DNA of 5,243 nucleotides from Desulfobacterales bacterium (GCA_007135795.1 SLIE01000215.1:1-5243), one strand, 5' to 3'. Positions 1-4,885 are shown, counted from the first letter of the stretch. Notes: generated by a model from the letters alone, not told the origin. A program made the numbers and translations.

Positions 1-1221
1 CATGTGTTCCATGAGCGCTATATCGGCGGCGGTCGCTTTATAAATATCGCCGCGCATCAAGGCAACTGTTCCCAATATCTGACCCGTTCCAGAAACAATG
101 GGAACCGAGGTGGATGAATGAATCCCGTGGGTCAGTGCGTCCTTGCGAAATTTTTTCCAAATTGTGGTATCTGCCACGTTTTCAGCGATTACGGGCTGAC
201 CCAGGAAGGCTGCTGCGGCACAGGTTCCATTTTCCACCGAGAGTTCGGCCCCGGCGATCGATTCGCAAAACGCGTAAGGGAGGCTCGAAGAGACCATCCT
301 TGAAATTCGCTGTTCCCCCACCTGGCAGATGGCTGCCCGGCTTTGGGGGCGTTGGCGTTCCAAAAGCCGGGTTATGGCAAGGAAAATATTATCAAGGGTT
401 TGTTTGCCGATAATTTGCTGCATCACACGATTTTTATCACTTTCCAGGATCTCGGTGAGTTTGCGTGCGGTAATATCCTGAACGATCCCGACAAGCCGCA
501 CCACTTCGCCATTATCATTCATTTCAGTATCCACCTGGAGCATGGCGAAACACTCTCCCCGGTCACCGGATGCAAGGCGCACGTCCTGCTTGAAGTTTAG
601 CCCGACTGTTTGCGCAAGGTGTAAAGACGGTTCCAGGGCTTTTTTGTCTTCGGGATAAATTTTTTGCAAAAACGCCTCCCAGGTGATGGCCGGAAAAGAA
701 TCCGGAAAGCCGCATATGTATCGAAACGTCTCTGAAACCTGAAACCTTGAAAGCTTTGGTTCATAAAAGAAACTCCCCAAAGAGGCGAGGTCCTGGGCTT
801 TTGCCAGAAGTTCACGGTTCTGGGCAAGTTGGCGCGTTGTGGTACTTGCCCGGAGCATATAGCGGACCCGTTCATACAATATGATATTGTTGACGGGTTT
901 GGACATGAAATCTGTAGCACCAACGTCGTAGGCCGTGCGAATGGCATTATAATCATTTGTCGCGGTGATGATCAGAACAGGAACGGTGGCACCGCCGTTT
1001 GGCTTGGCACGAATTTGACGACAGGCTTCGAAACCGTCCATTTCTGGCATCATCACATCGAGAAGCACCAATTCTGGCCGACGGGTTTTGAATATTTCCA
1101 CCGCTTCCCGGCCGTTTTCGGCTTCTACGACTTGAAACCCCCTTTTTTTCAGGATTTCTGTTATGACGAAGCGGCTGGTTTGCTCGTCATCCACAACCAT
1201 AATAAGAGGATTTTCATCCAT
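1..1221 (-). CDS. Response-regulator receiver / PAS / GAF signalling protein (C-terminus beyond window)
   Basis: The frame is open from an ATG at 1221 to the left edge, giving 407 residues and no stop. Residues 5-120 are a CheY-like receiver: acidic pair D11-D12, phospho-acceptor D55 in LLDVMMPEMDG, T86 after the hydrophobic strand, and the K108-P109 pair. Residues of about 140-250 fit a PAS_3-type fold, beginning near ASLGSFFYEP and ending in the linker GIVQDITARK. Residues from about 262 to the edge fit a GAF domain, with GTCAAAAFLGQPVIAENVAD and a later SVPIVSGTGQILGTVALM. The combination is that of a cytoplasmic phosphorelay or second-messenger protein; in this family the GAF is usually followed by a histidine kinase or GGDEF/EAL output, which is not visible here. 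No membrane segment is seen. The start is supported by GGGAGG five bases upstream. The partner kinase and ligand cannot be told. Confidence 0.93.
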   Translation of the reverse strand, partial: MDENPLIMVVDDEQTSRFVITEILKKRGFQVVEAENGREAVEIFKTRRPELVLLDVMMPEMDGFEACRQIRAKPNGGATVPVLIITATNDYNAIRTAYDVGATDFMSKPVNNIILYERVRYMLRASTTTRQLAQNRELLAKAQDLASLGSFFYEPKLSRFQVSETFRYICGFPDSFPAITWEAFLQKIYPEDKKALEPSLHLAQTVGLNFKQDVRLASGDRGECFAMLQVDTEMNDNGEVVRLVGIVQDITARKLTEILESDKNRVMQQIIGKQTLDNIFLAITRLLERQRPQSRAAICQVGEQRISRMVSSSLPYAFCESIAGAELSVENGTCAAAAFLGQPVIAENVADTTIWKKFRKDALTHGIHSSTSVPIVSGTGQILGTVALMRGDIYKATAADIALMEHM

Positions 1222-1384
1222 GTCTGCCTCCCGTGATAATCCGACTATAGTATGATTGCAGAAATACTTTATCTAATAGTCCACAAGCCGGAAAAATGGA
1301 GTTTGTAATATCAGTACGCATTAGCATCTGTAATCAGGTTCATTCTATACCTACATGATTTTTAAGAGGAATTGCAAGCCATCC

Positions 1385-1426
1385 TTTTGTAAACTTTCTC
1401 TGCTTGGTGTCGCTTTTTTGTAAACT
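1385..1426. repeat. Direct repeat TTTTGTAAACT, two copies 31 bases apart
   Basis: TTTTGTAAACT occurs exactly at 1385-1395 and 1416-1426. The 31-base start-to-start distance is close to three helical turns, which would place both copies on the same DNA face. Looser relatives sharing TGTAA occur at 1302-1308 and 1327-1333. The copies lie 164-205 bases upstream of the receiver gene start. A regulator-binding role is possible but only inferred; the sequence is AT-rich, so chance is a real alternative. Confidence 0.4.
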
Positions 1427-1482
1427 ATTTAGTAAATCTTTCGTTTCAAGGTGTGCACCCGGGGGGGAAGGGATGTGATCGA

Positions 1483-1510
1483 TTGAAAAAACCATGATTT
1501 TTTTTATACT
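1483..1510 (+). promoter_or_regulatory. Sigma70-like promoter candidate reading rightward
   Basis: TTGAAA at 1483-1488 and TATACT at 1505-1510 are separated by 16 bases; each hexamer matches the consensus at five or four of six positions or better. The spacer is AT-rich with a T8 run. Transcription would start near 1517 and run toward the frameshifted ORF at 1657, leaving a leader of about 140 bases that contains short inverted repeats (for example GTCAG/CTGAC). No other plus-strand gene is available for it. Confidence 0.4.
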
Positions 1511-1656
1511 AAAGCCATCTCGAAAAACCAGGGCCGGGGCCCGGGTTCACGGGTTGGGTTCGTCATCACGCAAGGCAACATTGCCGACCGTGTTTGTGGT
1601 CAGGCGTTGTTGGCACTGACAATCGTGGTTGGCGCTGAGCAAAGCGAAGCACCGCA

Positions 1657-1817
1657 ATGGCTTTTAAACCGCTTAAACATATCAGGTAGATGGGGCTCTT
1701 TACGACACAATCAAAAATGGGTATAGGGATGAGAACGGTCACAGCGAGACATTAAAGCATCCGAGAGGGAAGTATTGCCGAATCTGCAAGGTATGCCGCG
1801 CGCCGGTTCATTTGTAA
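1657..1817 (+). pseudogene. Small Cys-rich ORF broken by an apparent one-base deletion
   Basis: ATG at 1657 reads MAFKPLKHIR and then TAG at 1687-1689. In the frame that uses the G at 1686 as first base, translation continues VDGALYDTIKNGYRDENG and onward through KHPRGKYCRICKVCRAPVHL to TAA at 1815-1817. Adding one G at the AGG/TAG junction restores a single 53-residue protein, so a one-base deletion (real or a sequence error) is the simplest reading. The restored protein has three cysteines in a C-x2-C-x2-C cluster near its C-terminus, suggestive of metal binding, and no membrane segment. The 3' frame has no start codon of its own. Against it: there is no clear Shine-Dalgarno before 1657. 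I do not recognise the family. The stop codon falls in the loop of the 1796-1836 hairpin. Confidence 0.45.
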
Positions 1818-1836
1818 TAATTGAGCCGGCGCGCGG
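1796..1836. repeat. GC-rich inverted repeat (strong hairpin)
   Basis: CCGCGCGCCGG at 1796-1806 pairs perfectly with CCGGCGCGCGG at 1826-1836. Pairing continues inward for four more positions (one G-T), giving a 15-bp stem and an 11-base AT-rich loop at 1811-1821. It lies 24 bases past the stop of the desulforedoxin gene on the minus strand and spans the stop of the small plus-strand ORF. Neither side carries a U-run, so it is not a canonical intrinsic terminator; a 3'-end stabiliser or factor-assisted terminator is possible. Confidence 0.75.
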
Positions 1837-1860
1837 GGAATAGTCTCAAGCGGATGAATA

Positions 1861-1998
1861 TTAAAATGATTTCGCTTCCTCCGGGCTCAACTGCCGCATG
1901 GCCTCTCCGCAGCATATCAGTTCTCCACCACCTGACTTTTTGACCTCCACCACGTTTCCACACTGATCACATTTGTAAAGCTTCCCTGTTTCAGGCAT
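1861..1998 (-). CDS. dsr: Desulforedoxin (small FeS4 rubredoxin-like protein)
   Basis: The 45-residue product closely resembles the stand-alone desulforedoxin of Desulfovibrio gigas: G-x-x-Y-K-C-x-x-C-G near the N-terminus, a GGG turn, then L-x-CCGE-x-M. The four iron ligands are C10, C13, C29 and the adjacent C30; the adjacent C-terminal pair separates desulforedoxin from rubredoxin, where that pair is spaced. Family members bind one Fe(SCys)4 centre per chain, form homodimers and act as cytoplasmic electron carriers; the same domain is the N-terminal part of desulfoferrodoxin, a superoxide reductase. No superoxide-reductase domain follows here. A tail of about eight residues (SPEEAKSF) extends beyond the usual 36-37-residue length. 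AAGGAG seven bases before the ATG supports the start, and TAA ends it. The symbol is taken from the D. gigas usage and should not be confused with dissimilatory sulfite reductase genes. Confidence 0.9.
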   Translation of the reverse strand: MPETGKLYKCDQCGNVVEVKKSGGGELICCGEAMRQLSPEEAKSF

Positions 1999-2294
1999 CG
2001 TCACTCTCCTTGTCGTTAAAGGTTTTTCTTTGTTTCCTGTTTATAATCAATAATGAGAAATTTTTTGTTTTTGAACAATACACAATGCGCCTGATTTAGA
2101 TGATAGAAAGTATGTAAGGGCAGGTGGAAGACTCAAGGGTAAAGGTACAAGGTAAAATCAAATCAAAAGCAAAATCAAAACCCACGAAATACACGGAAAG
2201 GGATGGAAGAAGGGTGCGTGTGTTTCGCGGGCGATGGTTCTCCTATTGGTGTGGCGCATTTACCTGGGCAGTCGAATGCCTGGTGTTTCTGCAA
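1999..2294. other. Spacer between GAPDH and desulforedoxin genes
   Basis: This 296-base gap follows the GAPDH stop and precedes the desulforedoxin start, all on the minus strand. Its left part is AT-rich and should hold the desulforedoxin promoter; its centre carries short-period repeats (2138-2199). No hairpin plus T-run terminator for GAPDH is evident and no gene is supported. Confidence 0.6.
2138..2199. repeat. Cluster of short-period direct repeats
   Basis: Three simple patterns follow one another: GGTAAA/GGTACA/GGTAAA at 2138-2156; AAATCAAATC-type units at 2154-2180; and a CACGAAATA/CACGGAAAG pair of 9-base period at 2183-2200. The last resembles the CACGAA-period intergenic repeats common in environmental proteobacterial genomes, which I recall as a general pattern and have not verified for this genome. 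No function is apparent. Confidence 0.55.
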
Positions 2295-3296
2295 TCAACC
2301 TTGTTTGATCATGGCCAGTGCTTCCCGGACCATCTGGTTGCTGTACCCCCATTCGTTGTCGTACCAGCTCATGATTTTAACCAGATCCCCGTCGACCACC
2401 TGCGTCATGGTGAGATCCACGATGGATGCACGCGGGTCCATGATGATATCCGATGAAACGATTTCATCATTGGATACACCCATAATGCCGTTGTATCGGT
2501 CGCTTTCGGATTCTTCCTGGAAAATAGCGTTAATTTCATCTCTGGATGTGTTTTTTTCGGTGACAAATACCAGGTCCGCAAGGGATCCGATGGGAACCGG
2601 TCCGCGTATGGCGACACCGTCGAACTTCCCCTTGTATTGGGGGAGTGCCTTTGTCGTTGCAACGGCGGCGCCCGTGCTGGAGGGGACGAAATTGGCAGCC
2701 GCAGCCCGTCCCCGGCGGAATTTGCTGCTGGGTGTATCCACGATGGCCTGGGTGGAAGTATAGGCATGAATCGTTGTCATGATGGCTTTTTTGATGCCGA
2801 CACGTCGTCCCATGACTTCCACCACGGGGGTAATGCAATTGGTTGTGCAGCTGGCGCAGGAGTAAGCTTTTGTTCCTTTGCCCGGTTGATTTACCCCGTG
2901 AACGACCGTGTCAAGGGTTCCTTTTTTATCCGGCGCCGAAAGGATGGCGTGCCCGGCGCCGGCATGGATATGTTTCTCCAGTCCCTGTTGATCAGTAAAA
3001 ATACCAGTGCATTCAAATACCACGTCCACGCCCAGGTCTTTCCATGGCAATTCGGCGGGGTCTTTTTTATTAAATACCTTGTACTCCTTTCCGTCAATAA
3101 TCAGGCTATTTGGTGAACTGTCCACTTTTTTCGGGTACCTGCCGTATACGGTATCGTATTTTAACAGGTAGGCCAGATTCTCGGTAGATACCAGATCGTT
3201 GATTGCCACCAGTTCAAGCTCGGGAGATTCTAACACAATCTTGAAAGTGGCGCGGCCGATGCGGCCCATTCCGTTTATTGCAACGTTTGCAGCCAT
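2295..3296 (-). CDS. gap: Glyceraldehyde-3-phosphate dehydrogenase, type I (NAD-dependent class)
   Basis: The 333-residue product has the usual length of the family. It is the cytoplasmic enzyme that interconverts glyceraldehyde 3-phosphate and 1,3-bisphosphoglycerate using NAD+ and phosphate. The Rossmann segment opens with INGMGRIGR (residues 7-15); D34 at the end of the second strand (AINDL) favours NAD over NADP. The active site SCASCTTNC places the nucleophile at C150, with H177 in TTIHAYTSTQ as base. The S-loop region (RRGRAAAANFVPSSTGAA) and the C-terminal SWYDNEWGYSNQMV are typical. GAGGAG five bases upstream of the ATG supports the start. The gene follows the seleno-rhodanese gene by 51 bases on the same strand and is probably co-transcribed with it. 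Some stretches (e.g. GRRVGIKKAI, RGPVPIGSLAD) differ from enteric GapA, so it may belong to a separate subgroup; its physiological direction cannot be judged. Confidence 0.97.
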   Translation of the reverse strand: MAANVAINGMGRIGRATFKIVLESPELELVAINDLVSTENLAYLLKYDTVYGRYPKKVDSSPNSLIIDGKEYKVFNKKDPAELPWKDLGVDVVFECTGIFTDQQGLEKHIHAGAGHAILSAPDKKGTLDTVVHGVNQPGKGTKAYSCASCTTNCITPVVEVMGRRVGIKKAIMTTIHAYTSTQAIVDTPSSKFRRGRAAAANFVPSSTGAAVATTKALPQYKGKFDGVAIRGPVPIGSLADLVFVTEKNTSRDEINAIFQEESESDRYNGIMGVSNDEIVSSDIIMDPRASIVDLTMTQVVDGDLVKIMSWYDNEWGYSNQMVREALAMIKQG

Positions 3297-3347
3297 GTCT
3301 TCTCCTCATGAAGTAAATTGGCGAATTGGCATCTTGTTTTCCCCGGT

Positions 3348-3662
3348 TTAAAAACCTTTTTCACGCCATTGGGAAATACCCCCCTGAAGTGCTTTGGTGT
3401 GCGTATACCCTTTTTCATGGTATTCCACCGCAAGACCTGCGGCAGTGTTTTCCCGGGGTCAGTTGCAGTAGAAAATGATCTCTTTGTCTTTCGGGATGTC
3501 GGATAGTTTATTGACAAAATCCCCTCTTAACAGTGTTCCCTCGATCTGCATCGATTTGCAGTGCTCATCATCGTATGCACAGACCATAACCGCCTTTCCC
3601 GCTTCCACTTCGGATTTGGCAGCCTCTGGGGAGATGCGTTCAACGTTTTCTTTGCCAGCCAT
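3348..3662 (-). CDS. Selenocysteine-containing rhodanese-like protein (TGA at 3459-3461 read as Sec)
   Basis: The frame gives 67 residues to IIFYCN, then TGA, then 36 residues (PRENTAAG...EYHEKGYTHTKALQGGISQWREKGF) and TAA at 3348-3350. Only the full 104-residue product makes a complete single-domain rhodanese: the N-terminal ISPEAAKSEVEAGK, the strand-loop IIFYC carrying the active-site cysteine C66, the helix after it, and the closing LQGG...W...G. TGA therefore encodes Sec68, giving a C-N-U active loop; a SECIS-like hairpin lies just downstream (3425-3445). Rhodaneses move sulfane sulfur through a Cys persulfide; a nearby selenol could speed persulfide or peroxide chemistry, which is inference. 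No signal peptide or membrane segment is seen. The start at 3662 is chosen over an upstream ATG at 3704 because AAGGAGG sits five bases before it. It precedes gap by 51 bases in the same direction. Alternatives are a disrupted gene or stop-codon mutation, made unlikely by the intact downstream frame and hairpin. Confidence 0.9.
3425..3445 (-). promoter_or_regulatory. Bacterial SECIS-like hairpin after the Sec codon
   Basis: On the minus strand CTGCCGCA (3445-3438) pairs with TGCGGTGG (3432-3425), eight pairs including two G-U, around a five-base GGTCT loop (3437-3433). The loop starts 22 bases after the TGA. The E. coli fdhF element, which binds SelB, has the same GGUCU apical loop at nearly the same distance. 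It lies inside the coding frame, as expected for bacteria. Confidence 0.85.
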
Positions 3663-3667
3663 GTCAG

Positions 3668-3674
3668 CCTCCTT
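3668..3674 (-). promoter_or_regulatory. Ribosome binding site fixing the seleno-rhodanese start
   Basis: AAGGAGG ends five bases before the ATG at 3662. The in-frame ATG at 3704, which would add 14 residues with no family resemblance, has no comparable site. Confidence 0.85.
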
Positions 3675-3863
3675 GTTTGTTTGATAATCGCCTTGGGCAT
3701 GCATTTATTAAATCTTCAATCTAAAAACGTAATTGCTGGACGGTTTCTATCAATGATTTTTTGACATTTAATGTTTGGTGCATCTTTTTTTTTCGGGTCA
3801 TCGCTATCCAGGCCGAAGCTGTCGGCATGGGGTCGCCGGCAAGGGAAAATACACGATCCTCCC

Positions 3864-3900
3864 CATTTCAAAAAAGGATAACCAATTTTATATTGAAATG
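3864..3900. repeat. Inverted repeat CATTTCAA / TTGAAATG
   Basis: CATTTCAA at 3864-3871 and its exact complement TTGAAATG at 3893-3900 are separated by 21 AT-rich bases. The half-site centres are 29 bases apart. It could be a two-site operator or an RNA stem in the leader of the 4027 gene; neither is proven. Confidence 0.5.
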
Positions 3901-3950
3901 ACATCGGAGCTTAAAGGGAACAACTTTTGAGCGATGATGATCGGTACTTA

Positions 3951-3987
3951 CCGGAAAACAAATGTTTGCCGGCACGAGAAGGCCGGC
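3951..3987 (+). promoter_or_regulatory. Overlapping, mutually exclusive hairpins in the leader of the 4027 gene
   Basis: CCGGAAAACA (3951-3960) and TGTTTGCCGG (3963-3972) are inverted with one mismatch. A second stem pairs GCCGGC at 3968-3973 with GCCGGC at 3982-3987 around eight bases. Bases 3968-3972 belong to both, so an RNA could form only one at a time. A short ACGG/CCGT stem follows (about 3989-4002), directly before the ribosome binding site. This is compatible with an attenuator-like leader or a DNA operator; I match it to no known riboswitch. Confidence 0.4.
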
Positions 3988-4013
3988 TACGGAGTAACCC
4001 GTTATTAATTGAA

Positions 4014-4020
4014 AAGGAGG
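4014..4020 (+). promoter_or_regulatory. Ribosome binding site fixing the start at 4027
   Basis: AAGGAGG lies six bases before the ATG at 4027. A longer reading from the TTG at 4009 would translate through this site and is therefore rejected. Confidence 0.88.
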
Positions 4021-4026
4021 CCAATC

Positions 4027-4335
4027 ATGTCGTTTCCCAAAAATGAAACCCAACAGGAAGTAATCACTGCCTGGAGGAATTATATCGACGGATTAGAGAA
4101 ATCGATGAATCAACTGGATGAGGACATCAAGGAAGCCTCTCAAATTGCGGGGACGTGTACTGACGAGTGGTGCACAGCAACGGAACATGTAATCGATGAA
4201 CTCAACCATTCGCTCTTTTCGATCAGTGAGCCCCGCTTTGCAAATCCGGACGACACCAAGCGCCTCAAAGCGCTGAAGCGCCGGGTGTATGATCTCTATG
4301 CCAATTACCGGGACGTTTACAAGCAGATGTCCTGA
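4027..4335 (+). CDS. Conserved-looking hypothetical helical protein, 102 residues
   Basis: I do not recognise a named family. The product is hydrophilic and probably nearly all helical: a helix of about residues 8-41 (QQEVITAWRNYIDGLEKSMNQLDEDIKEA in part), a second of about 46-66, and a basic third helix of about 75-100 (TKRLKALKRRVYDLYANYRDVYKQM). Two cysteines, C44 and C49 (CTDEWC), lie at the first turn and could form a disulfide or bind a metal or cofactor. There is no signal peptide or membrane segment, so it should be cytoplasmic. The excellent ribosome binding site, clean stop and a strong terminator ten bases later show a real single-gene transcription unit. It is divergent from the seleno-rhodanese operon and convergent with the zinc-ribbon gene. 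The structured leader hints at regulation. Function is unknown. Confidence 0.85.
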   Translation: MSFPKNETQQEVITAWRNYIDGLEKSMNQLDEDIKEASQIAGTCTDEWCTATEHVIDELNHSLFSISEPRFANPDDTKRLKALKRRVYDLYANYRDVYKQMS

Positions 4336-4344
4336 TCTGGTTAA

Positions 4345-4388
4345 AATAAGGCACCCCCTTTTCAAGAGATGGAAGGGGGCGCCTTATT
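4345..4388. terminator. Bidirectional intrinsic terminator between convergent genes
   Basis: AATAAGGCACCCCCTT at 4345-4360 pairs with AAGGGGGCGCCTTATT at 4373-4388, 16 positions with a single A-C mismatch, around a 12-base loop. On the plus strand the stem ends in TTATT followed by GTCTTT; on the minus strand in TTATTTTAA. It starts ten bases after the stop of the 4027 gene and 99 bases past the stop of the zinc-ribbon gene, so it can serve both. Confidence 0.85.
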
Positions 4389-4486
4389 GTCTTTCCATTT
4401 ATTTCCCGTTCAAATCAGTTATACTTCCAGCTATGTTGAAAAGCGGGTATGCGCGGATCCAGCGTGATTGACCGGCAAACCAACGT

Positions 4487-4705
4487 TTATCGGGGATCCT
4501 TGGTCCCCGCGGATGCATCGATGCTGCATGTTGAAAAATCAATCGGCTGTTTACAGCTTTCACAGGAACGCGGTTTGTTAAACTCGTCTGAAAAGATTTC
4601 ATTTTCAGCGCCGCATTCAGAGCACTTGCATATAAATGAGCTTAAACTTTTCAGCTGCTGAAAACCGGGACAGTGTTGGGGGGTGGACCCTATTTGAGGT
4701 GCCAT
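4487..4705 (-). CDS. Small zinc-ribbon protein, 72 residues
   Basis: The product carries two CxxC knuckles, C28-x2-C31 (KCSECG) and C48-x2-C51 (SCESCK), 16 residues apart, which is the layout of a zinc ribbon. Extra cysteines at C12 (in HCPGF), C26 and C60 could add a second metal or redox site. The segment between the knuckles (AENEIFSDEFNKPR) is acidic. There is no signal peptide or membrane segment. I know this only as a small hypothetical type and assign no reaction; nucleic-acid or protein binding is typical of zinc ribbons in general. AAGGAG seven bases before the ATG supports the start, and TAA ends it. It lies 180 bases downstream of the PEP synthase gene on the same strand, far enough that co-transcription is uncertain, and it is convergent with the 4027 gene. 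Confidence 0.82.
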   Translation of the reverse strand: MAPQIGSTPQHCPGFQQLKSLSSFICKCSECGAENEIFSDEFNKPRSCESCKQPIDFSTCSIDASAGTKDPR

Positions 4706-4885
4706 TTGATATCTCCTTTTTGAATGTTGTTATATTTACTGCTTGTGTTTAACTTATCCATTCTTTACGAAATTTTGACTTTTTACGAGTGCACGGAAAA
4801 AGAAGTGCCCTGTCTTTATCCTAACCGAAACGGTCCAACTGGTGCCGTATGGGTGTATCCTGTAGACTTTCACTTTTAGCGGCAG
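4706..4885. other. 180-base spacer after the PEP synthase gene
   Basis: AT-rich spacer likely holding the zinc-ribbon promoter. TTTACGA occurs twice (4764-4770 and 4782-4788, 18 bases apart). I see no strong terminator for the PEP synthase gene; only a weak GCAC/GTGC pair around 4791-4808. Confidence 0.45.

Larger units (their letters stand above)
1222..1860. other. 639-base region without an intact gene
   Basis: This stretch separates the receiver gene (reading left) from the desulforedoxin gene (reading left toward it). The part nearest 1221 must hold the promoter of the receiver gene, but I see no convincing -35/-10 pair there. It holds four TGTAA-cored repeats (1302-1423), a plus-strand promoter candidate (1483-1510), a frameshifted small ORF (1657-1817) and a GC-rich hairpin (1796-1836), each listed separately. 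A G7 run lies near 1461-1467 and a T8 run at 1498-1505. Confidence 0.7.
3663..4026. other. 364-base divergent intergenic region
   Basis: It separates the seleno-rhodanese operon (leftward) from the 102-residue protein gene (rightward) and should hold promoters for both, though I find no convincing hexamer pair. It carries an 11-base palindrome ACATTTAATGT at 3764-3774, a T9 run at 3785-3793, an 8-bp inverted repeat at 3864-3900 and overlapping inverted repeats at 3951-3987. No gene is supported in it. Confidence 0.65.

Noticed and set aside
829..1236. 135-codon plus-strand frame over the receiver domain
   Set aside because: Antisense shadow of the conserved receiver/PAS coding sequence.
1487..1726. 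Plus-strand open frame of 79 codons overlapping the small frameshifted ORF
   Set aside because: It has no ATG/GTG/TTG near its upstream end, no ribosome binding site and no recognisable motif; it appears to be a chance open frame in GC-rich sequence.
2050..2078. Possible desulforedoxin promoter on the minus strand (TTGTTC, 17 bases, CATTAT)
   Set aside because: Each hexamer matches consensus at only about four positions in a strongly AT-rich stretch, so it cannot be told from chance.
2203..2763. 186-codon plus-strand frame across the GAPDH gene
   Set aside because: It is antisense to an unmistakable GAPDH, with no ribosome binding site and no domain.
3459..3704. Reading the rhodanese gene as an 81-residue protein from ATG 3704 ending at the TGA
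   Set aside because: The start lacks a ribosome binding site while ATG 3662 has AAGGAGG, and the TGA is followed in frame by the rest of the domain.
3716..3904. 62-codon minus-strand frame upstream of the seleno-rhodanese gene
   Set aside because: No ribosome binding site, low-complexity composition, and it covers the likely promoter region; treated as non-coding.
3898..3930. Ten-codon upstream ORF (MTSELKGNNF) in the leader of the 4027 gene
   Set aside because: No Shine-Dalgarno precedes it and no regulatory peptide feature is visible.
3968..3984. Possible sigma54 promoter around CCGGCACGAGAAGG
   Set aside because: The GC element of the -12 box (TTGC) is missing at the required spacing.
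3968..4005. Resemblance of GCCGGCTACGGAGTAACCCG to the 3' end of GEMM (cyclic-di-GMP) riboswitches
   Set aside because: The GGCAAACC partner strand and the conserved GACGCAAAGCC core are absent, so the likeness is superficial.
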